64,000 bases of DNA from Patellaria atrata CBS 101060 (Eukaryota; Ascomycota; Dothideomycetes; Patellariales; Patellariaceae), in contig MU006090.1 in NCBI GenBank assembly GCA_010093705.1, forward strand, positions 4,056 through 68,055, written 5' to 3'. The position numbers were made by a program, and so were the translations under genes. Positions 1 through 11,057 of this stretch are shown here, one piece after another. The notes below the pieces were generated by a model. It ran no database searches. It was not told the DNA's origin and worked only from the letters and a program-made list of their open reading frames with translations. Positions within the stretch are counted from its first letter, which is position 1. Every line of letters begins with the position of its first letter.

Positions 1-252
1 CTTCGGCCTCCTTCCATCGCCCTTGATTCCTGTACGTCGACGCCAGGTTGGTCATGCTGGTCAGCGTGTCTAGATGCTCCTCCCCAAGCACCCTCTTTCT
101 CGTCTCTATCACTTGCATAAACAGCTCTTCGGCCTCCTTCCATCGCCCTTGACTCCTGTACGTCGACGCCAGGTTGGCCATGCTGGTCAGCGTGGAAGGA
201 TGCTCCTCACCAAGCACCCTCTGACTCATCTCCATTGCTTGCACAAATAACT
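1..252 (-). repeat. 126-bp tandem repeat encoding TPR units
   Basis: Two adjacent 126-bp units (1-126 and 127-252) each encode one 42-residue TPR. By eye they differ at about 16 of 126 positions, and only two differences fall in the first 67 bases. The array probably continues beyond the left edge. Confidence 0.9.
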
Positions 253-2254
253 CTTCAGACTCGTTATACCGTCCATCACTATATAGCGTTATAGCATACT
301 TCCATGCCAAGGTTGATCTATTCCCGATCTCTTGTTCAACGAGACTATGTGATAAAGCGTATTTAGCATGCGGAAGTAATCGTCTCCACTTGCTTCTATT
401 ACCATGATCATGATCTGGGAACACCCTAAGCAGCCGTGTAATAGCATTTCGGGTCCATTGGTCCAGCAACTCCTGCTTTCGAAGCCACTCCCGTAGAGCG
501 CGATGTACTAGTTGGTGAAGATCAAGTGCGGATTCGGCAGGCCGCCTTACAATAAGCGCGTAGCTACTGAGAACTTTTATCGCATCTTCCCTTTCACGGA
601 GCGACGATGCTTCCAGAAAATCCAGCGGGATGTCTTTTCGGTCTACGCAGGCGGCAAGGAATAGATAGTCTGCTGCTAGCGTATCACTACGGTGGATCTG
701 GTCCATGGAGACAAGTAGTGTGATAGCTATAAGACTTTTTATACCGTACTCCTGTAGCTTATCCTTAGACAATGCGCTGTCACGCTCGAGAGCTTCTTTC
801 TTTCGCCTGACTAGTTGTGATCGGTACATCTGTAGCGTGACATTTCTGGTATTAATATAGGCTGCTGCTTGGACAATTGCTAAGGGAAGATATAATAGGT
901 CTTGTAGTAAAAGCTTCGCCTCCTGCTGCTCACTTCTTAAAACCGGAGTATTTAAATAGTTTTCCAACGTCCTTTGGGCCATATCCGGTGCCATTTCCCC
1001 TAGCTTTACAATATTTTGCGATGCTAAACTCTTGGCTGTGTCACTGTTAGTTGTTGTGAAGATGATAGAACATAGTTCCGACTGTGGTAGGTAGTCGATC
1101 AAGTTGGCAGCTCGTGCCGTGGAGAACCCGCTGGACTCTAGAGTTATATCCTCCGTGTTATCAAAAATTAGCAAACACTGCCTTGCATCCTTTCTACTTA
1201 GATGAAATTTTACCAACTGCATAATGTCTACCTTCTCATCGTCCCAACCAGGAATGTCGAGCTTTTGGGCAATACTTGTATACGATTGATAGAGACTATC
1301 CATGTCGCTTGCATCAACCCAGAAAACGGAGTAGTTCTTATTCTTTTGTCTTATTTTATACGCAAGCTCGAGCGCTAGCTGTGATTTGCCTACTCCTCCG
1401 GGTCCTACTATCGCTAAGGTTGTAGTTTGCTTGTCTCCTAGGAGCTTTGCTTCCAGTTCCGCGAGCTGTGACTCTCGACCCACGAAATGATCGTTTCGGG
1501 AAAACGGAATGATAGTTGGTGCGCCACCAGCTGCTTCCACTTCCATCTGGAGTCTTCTTAATGCATTCTCCTTTCCTTCGCCATAGGAGGTACGCATAGA
1601 GACATCGAGAATTCCAAGAAGGCAGTATATATTATCTTCTTCTTCAGTTGTTTCGCGATTTCTGGCCCATTCCATTCGCTCGGATATAGTGAATTCGTCT
1701 AAGGAATGACCCCGTAATGCCTTAAGTGGAACGCCAGTAATTTCACGTATCAGCGGTTCGAGAGATATTTTATCGCCTATCCGCCGTCCTTCACTGGAGA
1801 AGAACTCGACCGATACTGGAGCAATAAGTTCTTGAAGTGTCCAACCTCGAGTAAACCATTCGCTTGCCCGGAAGGATACCTCCCAGGTACTTCGTTGGGG
1901 TATCTCTGTCGCAGTAGATACTGAAACATCCGACAGGAATACGTAGCATTTTGCCGCATTTCTATACCAACGAAACATCGAGTTGATCGCTTTCGAGCGC
2001 TCACGAAGGTTCCATTTATCAATACAACATGTGTCGATCCAGAAGTACTGCAGCTGATCCTGGGCCACCTGTTCGGCACAGAACTCAATCTTTCGATAAC
2101 CATCCTTCTTTTTAAAGGTGTCGCTTCCTAGATCTTCGAAGAGAACCTCGCCATCTCCCCATCTATGTGAAAGAATAGCATATGGCGGAATGCTCTTCCT
2201 GCCGAAGTCCGTCGAGATTAGTCCTCTAGAATAATCAAAGTGAAGAAGTCGCAT
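1..2254 (-). CDS. HET / NB-ARC / TPR NLR-like protein (3' end beyond window)
   Basis: One uninterrupted frame reads from an ATG at 2254 to the left edge (about 751 codons, no stop), so the C-terminus lies outside. It opens with MRLLHFDYSRG and continues with PPYAILSHRWG and FWIDTCCIDK, the hallmarks of the fungal HET heterokaryon-incompatibility domain (residues about 1-230). A nucleotide-binding region follows, with P-loop GPGGVGKS at residues 284-291 and a Walker B-like LLIFDN near residue 360. From about residue 640 come 42-residue TPR units of the kinesin-light-chain type, for example GRWKEAEELFMQVIETRKRV. Known role of the architecture: fungal STAND/NLR proteins that sense non-self and trigger cell death through the effector domain. 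The specific ligand is unknown. Adjacent TPR units are near copies at DNA level, typical of repeat-diversifying NLRs. The start fits the canonical HET N-terminus, although an upstream in-frame exon cannot be excluded. Confidence 0.93.
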   Translation of the reverse strand, partial: MRLLHFDYSRGLISTDFGRKSIPPYAILSHRWGDGEVLFEDLGSDTFKKKDGYRKIEFCAEQVAQDQLQYFWIDTCCIDKWNLRERSKAINSMFRWYRNAAKCYVFLSDVSVSTATEIPQRSTWEVSFRASEWFTRGWTLQELIAPVSVEFFSSEGRRIGDKISLEPLIREITGVPLKALRGHSLDEFTISERMEWARNRETTEEEDNIYCLLGILDVSMRTSYGEGKENALRRLQMEVEAAGGAPTIIPFSRNDHFVGRESQLAELEAKLLGDKQTTTLAIVGPGGVGKSQLALELAYKIRQKNKNYSVFWVDASDMDSLYQSYTSIAQKLDIPGWDDEKVDIMQLVKFHLSRKDARQCLLIFDNTEDITLESSGFSTARAANLIDYLPQSELCSIIFTTTNSDTAKSLASQNIVKLGEMAPDMAQRTLENYLNTPVLRSEQQEAKLLLQDLLYLPLAIVQAAAYINTRNVTLQMYRSQLVRRKKEALERDSALSKDKLQEYGIKSLIAITLLVSMDQIHRSDTLAADYLFLAACVDRKDIPLDFLEASSLREREDAIKVLSSYALIVRRPAESALDLHQLVHRALREWLRKQELLDQWTRNAITRLLRVFPDHDHGNRSKWRRLLPHAKYALSHSLVEQEIGNRSTLAWKYAITLYSDGRYNESEELFVQAMEMSQRVLGEEHPSTLTSMANLASTYRSQGRWKEAEELFMQVIETRKRVLGEEHLDTLTSMTNLASTYRNQGRWKEAE

Positions 2255-2917
2255 CGCTATAACGGAAAACGTAAACGGTTCGGTGCAAGTGGTTGTTTAA
2301 AGCCGACCAAGATAGCGACTACGAATTATGGGGAACAATAGAAGCGGTTGATAGATTATAATAGCTAGGGACGGGGGTTACCTACCTATACTTGTTGACG
2401 CGACAGCCAAGTCTTCCGGTGAAGCGGAAACGGCATTATAAAGCTCACCAATAAAGTCTCTTTTTGTCGGCGTGCTACTTAGAGAATGAGACAAGGAACG
2501 CTCTATTATAATATTTGCATTGCTTCTAGCGACTTGATTAAAGCAGAGTGTGCTAAACGAATATAACTTGCTTCATCGGTACCAGACCACGGAGGCTGAG
2601 CCCGTTTAAGGCCTTCGCGTATACTGCCTCGACCGCTGCCTTCATAGCCGGTCCGAAAGCGTCGGAATTCATGATTGAATACACTCAGGTATGAGCTAAG
2701 GTAGTAGGTAGAAGGGAAAGAGTGTTCAATTGTTATCCACTATCTGGAGTGGGTGCCTGTGCCTATCTTATAGTATTGCCTGCTCAACCACCTCACTTAT
2801 CCTGGTCCCCAACCATCTGATATCCAGCCATGTGATATCCAGCCCCCTTGCGTGACCCTCAATTTCACCAACGTGCAATTCTCAGCAATTCCTTTCTCCT
2901 ATACTAATGCTAGTTTT
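2255..2917. other. Spacer between the NLR start and the GMC oxidase 3' end
   Basis: This is the upstream region of the NLR gene. The minus strand at about 2387-2672 carries short open stretches in three different frames with coding-like composition. They might be an extra 5' exon of the NLR or a decayed gene piece, but I could not assemble a start-to-splice model. A CCTACC-type motif sits at 2381-2386. Confidence 0.5.
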
Positions 2918-4864
2918 CTATATTCCCCTCCCGCGAAGATCTCTTAACATCATCTCTGCTGCCCTTTCTGCAATTGCATAAACAGTAGCGCTCAAATGCC
3001 CGCTAATCTGCCCAGGAATTACCGACGCATCTACGACGCGTACGTTCTGGGTCCCATATACCCTTAGCTCCGTATCGACTACACCTCCAAGCTCCCGAGC
3101 AGCAAGCGAGAGAATACCTAAGGGGTGCGCGTTGGGTGTATCTACAGGATATGAGCTTTTCATTCAAGCACAGTACAGTGGCATCATTCGTCAGGGAATG
3201 TAAGCAAAAGGAGTAGATAGAATACGCACAACTTGATTTCAACCAATTCATCCACACTGAGCTATTTGCGTTAAGTGGAACAGCACCTAATCCGGGGATT
3301 AGCTCTTTCCCAACATATTCCGCAATGGGATTCGTAGAGAACACTCTTCTCCCCAACTTAGCCAGCGCAACCAGGATATCCTTATCGAACTCTAGCATCA
3401 AAAATCTGGGGTCTATATCAGGTGCAGCTGTGGCTGTACGGGAGGCTACATGCACACTTCCCCGTGAGAAGGGTAGGAGAGGCCAAAAGGCGATGCCGAT
3501 TCCACTTGGCATGGGAACCGTTATCAGTTCGCCGATGGTGACGTTATGCTTAAATATTAGATCAGCTTGAAGCGAGTATATACGCTCCAAAGCTTCTGGA
3601 TCAACGACCCGATTGGATGCAGCAGATATAGAAGCGGCGTATCCTTTGATCGCGGCACGCAACCTCGCCTCTTCGTCAGTAATGGCGGCGCCGAAGAGAT
3701 CCGCAGCGGTCACGAAGGTGCAATACGCTGACTCTCCCGAAAACGACACATTGGTGCTAGCCAGAATGAAGACGTTCGGCTGGTCCTGCAACCCTTCCCC
3801 TACTGCCGGAAGAGGGACTTTGGGGGGGATGCCATGCTTACGTAGAAGGCGGGGATCCCCTATACCACTGTGTTCGAGAAGGGAAGAAGAACGAATAGAT
3901 CCCGCAGCGAGGATGACTTCTTGGATTGCAGTAAGGGTTGTCGTGGAGTTGTTAGAGAGTAGGACTTCCACGCCGGATGCTATAGCCCTACTACTGACAG
4001 AGGAGGAGATATTGGCCCACTTTAGCCGTAGCGCGAGTGTATTGGTGTACACTTTGAGGTTCGGTCTTCCAGCGATAGGGTAGAAATAAGCGCGTGCTGC
4101 GTCTTCGCGAATATCCAATGTCTTGTCAACCGTCGAGGGCCAGATGTACAAACCGTGGGTACGTCCATTATTGGCATCGTGATTGTAGGGAATCTTTAGG
4201 TTGGCCCAGGTCCGATTGACCATGATGAAAATTTCTTGAGCCATAAGATGGTTGTTCCAGCCAATATTAACGGGCCCTTTGACACCGTGCGCTGCCGGGT
4301 CGAACGTTGCCCCTTTGTCTTCGTCATTATGGCTGGGGAACTGAAAGGTCTCACTCCGACGGTAGTAAGGAATGAGGGCTCTCCAGTTCCAGTTAGGACT
4401 CCCTAAGGATTCCCATGAATCGATTTGAGCAGCGTCGGCGCGGATATATGTCATGCCTAGGATGGTTTGAAATTAAAAACGCAACAGAATTCTATATGTT
4501 CCGACAAACCATTGATAGTACTGGTGCCCCCAAGAGCTTTTCCAGCGTTGTATGTTAGAATCCTATCGTTCGTATAGATCTGAGGTACAGTTCTATATTG
4601 CCAATCAATTGAGGAGTTCAGAGCTTGCCCAAAGCCTTGAGTAGAAGTCACATTAGGGTTATCAAAAACAGAATGTCCCGCCTCGACAACGGCGACGGAA
4701 ATGAACGGTATTCGGGAGAGTCGGCTAGCAATTACAAGTCCTGCCGTACCTCCTCCAACGATTATATAGTCGAAAACATTGTCTCCATGATTCGGATGGT
4801 GACAGGAGACATATGAGCAAAGATAAAAGAACAGCGCGAGAAGGGGAAATGAAGGTGCCATCAT
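2918..4864 (-). CDS. Secreted GMC-family FAD oxidoreductase
   Basis: Three exons: 4864-4510, 4456-3230 and 3141-2918, giving 601 aa. The 53-nt intron joins TSTIN to GMTYIRAD, restoring the conserved GGTSTINGM motif. The 88-nt intron (GTGCGT...TGTAG) joins WLKSS to YTPNAHPLG. An N-terminal signal peptide (MMAPSFPLLALFFYLCSYVS) precedes the dinucleotide-binding motif YIIVGGGTAG. ILAAGSIRSSSLLEHSGIG is the second GMC signature, and the C-terminal NAHPLG plus SGHLSAT supply the usual catalytic His region. Members oxidise alcohols, sugars or aryl alcohols outside the cell, often making hydrogen peroxide. The substrate cannot be read from sequence. The gene is transcribed towards the NLR gene on the same strand; nothing shows a functional link. 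Confidence 0.92.
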
Positions 4865-5422
4865 GAAGCAAACCCTACGGAAATATTTTTCTATATCAGC
4901 AATGACTTAAGATCAAGAGGCTTCTACATGCTTCTGCTCGCTCACGTTATTGTTGATCGAAGTTGGTAGAGTACAATACGGGGGATGCAGAGAACATAAA
5001 TGCGGAGAACCTAGTTGGCGATCATGAACTGAAGATCCAACAACAAGCTTGAGGATTTGGAGTCTCAAGGCTAACTCTGAATGTAAACCTACCTTATTAG
5101 GCCGACCGCCAGCGGACGACGAATATCAAGAGACAAGCCATGTTCATTCCTATGAGAAGTTGAATATTGCTTAAGTTCGATGTTGATGATCGAAAATTGA
5201 AAGGTGTGAGAAAGACTGAAGTTATCCCACCACGTTCAACCCTTCCGCGAGAGGCACCATTATATGTACTCACCGACGAGGTATCATGGCCGAATCGCAA
5301 AGTGAAAGATGCATAATCATATCCGTATCGTATTATCATATCATAATCACATCACCATATAAGTACCCAACCATCCCAAGCCCCATGAAAAAACACCCCA
5401 ACACCAAGGCAAATGACAACTC
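4865..5422. other. Spacer upstream of the GMC oxidase
   Basis: Contains the GMC promoter side and the 3' side of the Rid1-like gene. I see no gene. Short open frames here on both strands lack recognisable motifs. A CCTACCTTA motif lies at about 5090-5098. Confidence 0.5.
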
Positions 5423-8203
5423 TCACATCTTTCCCCCGATCCCCAGACTCCAATCTTTCAACTCCATCTTTGGAGCCTCGATCTGCGGCGGCTTTTCCAC
5501 TCTCCCTCCCTTTCTGGGACTCTTCTTCGGACTCTCTACCTTCTTCTCTCCCATCCGTACATCTTTGACCTCCCATCCATCTTGTACTGCCGCAGCAACC
5601 CATGTCCTAAGCCCATCGTGGATGTGTCCGTAGAATTTCTCCTTACAGGCGCGTAGGGAATCCCCCATGACTTTCTCGAACCCGGACGCCCGGAGCTCAG
5701 CTCGGAGAGCGTTGCGATCACAAGCGGTGGGTAAGGAAGCAAGCAGTCCATTCAGGAGATCAATGTGGGTAGCCATGTAGTTGGTCGCATCCCATTCAAC
5801 GCCACCGACATATGGTGCGGCCGGAACCGGTGGACGAGGTTGAGGAAAGTGGAGGTCCATGTACGATTTGTTAGCAATGTCGGCCCTCGTAGTATTGGGT
5901 GCAGTATCGAGGGGCACGGAATCCGTTGATCCAGGTAACGGAACGACGTTCAAATGGTGCAAGAAAATCCAAAAGACTTCCTTGCATACGTTGACAACTT
6001 CACGGCACCAAACACGATATGGACGTGGGGTGTGCATCTCAAGAATGAAGTTCAATGGTTGAGCTGCCTCGGGCTTCTTCGGATCGGAAAGATATGACAG
6101 AATCATTCTCGCGCGGTCCGGACGTTGTCCGATCGGGGCTGCACAAAGGTGCATGACTGTGACCGATTGTTAGCATATCAAACCTCGACGAAACAGTAGA
6201 AGAAATACTCACATAATAGGCTCATGATGATACCACGCGTGGTGAATTCGCTAGGACCTTTATGCTCATCATCGAATAACATTGCGACAAGAGCAGGGAA
6301 TAGGGTTGATTCTAATTCACAAAGCTTCCGAAGAGCCCGGTCGGTTGTGCAAAGACCTTTGAGACATAGTAGTGCTTCATGCAAAAGTGCATCTTCATGC
6401 TCCTCACTAGTTCATTTGTCAGTTATGGAAACATATTCCATGGGAATTTAGAGGAACGTACCGCCATTCGACCTGCATAATTCTATGGAGCAGGTTAACG
6501 ATTTCCGTCATCCCACCTTGCTGAATGAAAGTATCTACCCATATAACTGTCTCATTACGAAGAAGTAATCGTAACTTATGGATTTTGCCAACCTCTACCA
6601 ATTCAGGTTTCTGTATCTTTCTCAGATAAGAGACAAACTCTTCGGGGACTGCCGGCTTTGGAGCCTTATGGAGAAACGAGGGTTTAGGACCGGTGGAGCT
6701 TGAGCGGAATGATTTTGCAGACGGAGACTTTGGAACATCACTAGGTTTGAAAGATTTTGCGGATGTATTGTTCGTGTCGAATCGGCTCTGTTTGGATGGA
6801 GAATCACTTTTGCTGAAGGTAAATGTACGGCTCCTAGGTCGTGATTGCCTCGTATCAGTGGAGTCAATGTCCTCAGGATCATCATCAACCATTTTGTTGG
6901 CTGATCGCGCCGATCGACCCAAAGTTGGGCGTTTTGAAGTTGTGTCAATGCGAAGAGTAAATTTTGATGTCTCCCTCGGTAGCTTTAGCTCCTCAACTTT
7001 GTTCTGCTTGATGAATTCCGCTTTTAGCTTAGTGGTTAACGAACGCATTTTGGGGCGCATGTTTTCTGGAATGTTACGAGAATCCTGTATCGTTCAGCAT
7101 AATGACACACATCGACAATAGGTGGGGAGACATACAAGAACTGATTCAAATGCGGCATCTACTTCCTCTGGATTGAGATCTGGTTCTTTATCTTTAGTTG
7201 GGGAATCCTCAGTCTTCTCATTACGCCATTTGGATAAAGTCAAACCGAACTTGAATTTCTCATTACTCATCGCATTGAGACGGCCTCGTGAGCGACTTCT
7301 CGTTCGGTCTTCGGATCGACGGTGCTTCAGTATATCTCCACTAGGTCCGCGATATGTTGATATCGGGCGTTCTTTACTACTTTTATGCAAATCTACCTCT
7401 ATAAAAGAGGGAGTGGAGATACCAGTGGTAATATGATCGGAACGTGGTCTCTCCTTTTGCTGTCGATGCTCGGGCTCAAAGTTGTAGAAATTCCTCTGTT
7501 TTGACGGAGAGTAATCTTGAGGTGTATAGCGCGCAATTTCATCATCAATAGATATCCGATCATTGAGAGGAATAGTCGTTGTAGATGTGTTAGGGAATTG
7601 TTGTGTCGCAAACTGCGCCCATATTGGCGTATGAGGGGTGTCAACTCCAGATCTTGGAGGGGTCGTATTTTCCTTATCCTTGGGTCCCTCCTTGGTTTCT
7701 TTTGAAGGCTTAGATTTTATGAACATGCCGGCTATGCTAGTTGACGATTTGGTTTTCTTCATCTTGACCGGCGAGCAACTTTTGTCCCGAGAGTTTGACT
7801 TGCTAAGAGCACGACCGGTCCTCTCTTCAGCTCCAGTCTTTTCTGCTACCTCTAGAGATCTCGACCCAGATGCAACCTTGTTCACTCCATCTTGTTTCAG
7901 AGGTCTCTGCTCGGTCGACTTTCTAGGAGAGGTGGCGACGCTCTGATTATATATTTCGCCCAGCACCCGACCATTGGAAGCTGGAGGATCCGGAGGAAGC
8001 ATAGGAGTAGAGGTTGGGTGTTTGAAAACTCCATATTGAACACCACTGTTGTACTGCGGGCTGATAAGAGAAGTGCCGTCTGACGGCAACCACTTATTGT
8101 TCTTCGAGGGTAGAATTGACTTCAGAACTGAGGCTGATTTATTCCGCTTATGACCTGGCCTTTCTGGGGAAGCGTCGCCCCTGGGGACTGCGACATTGTT
8201 CAT
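5423..8203 (-). CDS. rid1: Formin-type GBD/FH3 protein, Rid1-like GTPase-binding protein
   Basis: Four exons: 8203-7136, 7084-6462, 6406-6213 and 6156-5423, giving 872 aa. Introns are 51, 55 and 56 nt with GTATGT, GTACGT and GTGAGT donors, and every junction closes the frame. Residues 1-350 are basic, Ser/Thr-rich and probably disordered. Then comes a diaphanous-type GTPase-binding domain (NPEEVDAAFESVL, NMRPKMRSLTTKLKAEFI, FVSYLRKIQKPELVEVGKI) and an FH3/armadillo part (ALLCLKGLCTTDRALRKLC, FTTRGIIMSLLF, YRVWCREVVNVCKEVFW). There is no FH1 or FH2 domain, so it cannot itself assemble actin. In ascomycetes this architecture is usually annotated GTPase-binding protein Rid1. The inferred role is binding a Rho-family GTPase in polarity or cytokinesis. 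The tail is Lys-rich with SPKKSPRK. Confidence 0.86.
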
Positions 8204-8766
8204 CGTTTCGCTAAATTGTCAGTCAACTGTGCTCCTCAATCTTGTTCTAATGGTGCATGTCGGGTAGTTCTGGTAAATGTATTTGGAGAGATAAACAAAC
8301 TTACCAACAGCGAGAATAAGGAACACAGCAAATTTATTGTCCAGCCCAGGTGTTGTAAGTTGGGGAGAGAGTAACTGAATAATATTCGAGGTAATATGTC
8401 CTTGGTCGTTTCTCGGATCCCTGTTTTGATTGTTTATAGCCGGAAATTCCTCGGGTTGCTATGCGAGCTCGGACCCTCTGTGCTTGTCCGCTTGAAGCTT
8501 AGGTAAGCTTCGCCTTTTTCGCATCTTTCATAATAATGAATGATAAAATTAAATAAAACTCTGCTACCCTACCTTACAATAAAGAGAAGACCACCGCGCG
8601 ACGACATGTATAGTGCTTCTTGAAGGATGCAGTGGAAAACTATTCCTGGACGGACTTCTTTGAAGATCGTCTGTTTTCATCCCTTAAGAGCTTCAATGAT
8701 GATCATACAGAAATTATGAATAACAGTTACCATACGGGCGACAGGTTCTACGTCTCGACCTCGAAT
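8204..8766. other. Spacer upstream of the Rid1-like gene
   Basis: Promoter of the Rid1-like gene and 3' flank of the cupin gene. A CTACCCTACCTTAC motif occurs at about 8565-8578. I see no further gene. Confidence 0.5.
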
Positions 8767-9246
8767 TCATGCATTTCTTCCGCCGCCGCTGGTCCAATCT
8801 TTCTTCTCCACCAGCATCTCCTTCGCCGGCAACGTTGCAAACCTACTCATAGCCTCCAAATTCATCTCTTTCGTATACGCCTGTCCGCTCTCCTGCATCT
8901 CCTTCAACAGTTTAAAATAGTTGATATAAAATGCCGGCGTATATGTGTTGAAGAACCTTGCTTCCTCGTCGAACGGATTAGAGAATGTATGGGGTGCTCT
9001 TGTCGGCACGACCACATAATCTCCCTCTTTAGCATCGATATGCTGTCCATCTGGGGCATGGAAACGAACAGTTCCTTTCTGGACAAGGAACGTCTCATCG
9101 TGCATTTCGTGCCAATGGGCGGGAGGACCCGTGGTTCGAGGTGGTATTATGATTTCTGCGGAGCCGATGCGGTTGTCTAAGTAGAAGTAGTGAGTCTTGC
9201 TAAATTGATACGGAGGATCTACTTGAGGTACCGGTTCTACTTCCAT
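8767..9246 (-). CDS. Small single-domain cupin protein
   Basis: Intronless, 159 aa, with an ATG at 9246. The core is a cupin_2 barrel. Motif 1 is PAHWHEMHDETFLVQKG, with the HxH and Glu that bind metal. Motif 2 is GDYVVVPTRAPHTFSNP, with the third His ligand. Ligands are therefore complete, and a mononuclear metal enzyme or small-molecule binding role is plausible. It resembles quercetin-dioxygenase-like fungal cupins, but the family is too broad to name a substrate. The C-terminal 45 residues are helical and charged. It is not secreted by sequence (no signal peptide). The upstream flank carries a 40-nt pyrimidine run on the plus strand (9414-9453). Confidence 0.88.
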   Translation of the reverse strand: MEVEPVPQVDPPYQFSKTHYFYLDNRIGSAEIIIPPRTTGPPAHWHEMHDETFLVQKGTVRFHAPDGQHIDAKEGDYVVVPTRAPHTFSNPFDEEARFFNTYTPAFYINYFKLLKEMQESGQAYTKEMNLEAMSRFATLPAKEMLVEKKDWTSGGGRNA

Positions 9247-9962
9247 CCTCCATGATTCGAATAGTCATCTTTCCAAGCGCAAATGCTTCTCCTGCATGGA
9301 CCGGTACAAAGTTTATAGGTCGTTTTGGCATCGCCATCGATCTCATGGCAGCTTCTTCGTCCATCTTTACTCTCGCCACAGATGGAAGGATTCAGAACTG
9401 GGATAGTTCTAAGTCTTTTTTTCTCGCTCCCCCTTTCTCTCTCTCTCTCTTTTTACTTAGAAAATCCTCAGCTTGACAGTAACAATAAGTTTGGCTGGGT
9501 CTCCGCCTTCAAATAATGGTGAACTGCAGAGACCGCTCGTGGCATATGGTGGGGTCCCGTAGTCCCGGGTCGGGATGCGATGGAACTCCTCCCATACTGT
9601 AAGGTAATATTTAAAATATTTCGTTGTTAATGGATGCGAGTAATTCGCCTTGTATCAGTCACACTTCCAATTCACTGTATGTAAAACTTTAGCACCCGCT
9701 ATTTGAAGATATTTAGATTGAAGATATTGTAAACTAGACCCTTGGTATTCGTAATTATTGTTGCCATGTAATCGGTTCCCATTTAATGACTGACACCTTG
9801 CGGAGCAGCACCGCCAGCACATCTAGACTCAGATGATATAAAGAAACTTGTAGTTGCATCGTCTTTATGGAATGAATCATATCACCGTGAACCATTAACC
9901 GCATTCCATACCTTGTCACACTTTACACGTAGCCGCCCAAATGGGCCCATCTCTCCCCCCGA
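9247..9962. other. Spacer between the cupin and HIUase genes
   Basis: Cupin promoter region and HIUase 3' flank. It includes a CT-rich tract at about 9414-9453 (plus strand) and otherwise AT-rich sequence. I see no gene. Confidence 0.5.
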
Positions 9963-10451
9963 TCAACTTCCCCTATACGTCGTGTAGTTGTACGGCCCCA
10001 GTAGCACGGGAACGTGGTAATGCTCTTTCCTACTCCGCACTACAAACTTGATCTCAACCTCCTCAAAAAAGGCCTCTATTTCCCTTTCACCAAAGTATCT
10101 CGACACGTCGAACTTCAGGCTCCAACGGGTAGCGCTGGATTCCGCATCATGGAAGACTGTTTCCAACGATGGCGGGAAGCCTGACAGCTCCGTCGACCAA
10201 GCTGTCACGCGTCCGTCCGCATTCGTGATGCCGTTAAAACGTGGACAAAAACCCGTGGTGGAGAGGAGTGTTAGGGACACGGGAATATTGCCGCCAGGGC
10301 GACCCAGAGTAGTATCTAGGACATGACAGGTGATCGGCGGTCGAGATGCCATCGTCTGACCCGGTTTGTTGGTTTGCGACGTACTGGAGGAGAGGTGAGA
10401 AGTTAAGGTTGCAATACGATCAATGATCTTAGACGTAGAATTGGTTTGCAT
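9963..10451 (-). CDS. 5-hydroxyisourate hydrolase (transthyretin-like)
   Basis: 162 aa, no intron. After a Ser/Thr-rich leader, ITCHVLDTTLGRPGGNIPV matches the HIUase N-terminal signature. NADGRVTAW and the terminal YRGS tetrapeptide complete the family's active-site set (His, Arg, Ser). The enzyme hydrolyses 5-hydroxyisourate made by urate oxidase, an early step of uric acid breakdown to allantoin. An internal ATG at 10352 (MASRPPITCH) gives a protein of standard length, so the first 33 residues may be untranslated or a leader. No PTS1 is present, since the protein ends in the catalytic YRGS. Neighbours are unrelated to purine use. Confidence 0.93.
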   Translation of the reverse strand: MQTNSTSKIIDRIATLTSHLSSSTSQTNKPGQTMASRPPITCHVLDTTLGRPGGNIPVSLTLLSTTGFCPRFNGITNADGRVTAWSTELSGFPPSLETVFHDAESSATRWSLKFDVSRYFGEREIEAFFEEVEIKFVVRSRKEHYHVPVLLGPYNYTTYRGS

Positions 10452-11057
10452 TCAGCACTTCAATGGAGGACGAAATATCGAAAGTGGATTTTAAGGGGAT
10501 TCGACTTCAAGTATCTGCGGGTTATTTATATGGTAAAATTCTGGTGAAGTAATCGCGGTGACTATCTATGTTCATCAATGCGGAGCCGACGACATCAAGT
10601 TACTTCGTCGTTCGTCGGCCAGAGGCGGTTGCCGATGAGACGCTACCGCAGTTGGACTATCATACCGCATAACATTGTATTTCCGGCGATTCAGGTCCAC
10701 GTGAATTAGAACAATTTGCATAAGGTTTGAATTGATTATACAGTACTTTCACTATCTACTTTCGTACGTTAGAACTAACTAGGTACTTCCCCCCTTGCCC
10801 CATCGTGGTCCAACTGTCTTAACATACACCATCCGCAATCGATCCTATCAATGCTCATAAATCCAATGTAAATTACATGGAAAAGAAGCATAATAGCAAA
10901 GTAATCGAAAAGCCACCCAGGCTCTTTATTTTTAATCCCCCGCCCCATGAGAAGCTCACACGCAAACCTTCAATACCAACTGCAAGGGAAGAAATTTCAC
11001 GATGTGGAAAGTAAGAAGATCAATTATGCGAGGTTATTATGTGTTTTGAACCCCCCT
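10452..11057. other. Spacer between the HIUase start and the NUP98-96 3' end
   Basis: HIUase promoter and the 3' untranslated side of the nucleoporin gene. I see no gene or striking repeat. Confidence 0.5.

Noticed and set aside
3325-4083. Plus-strand frames opposite the GMC oxidase exon
   Set aside because: Antisense shadows; the minus strand carries the conserved GMC motifs.
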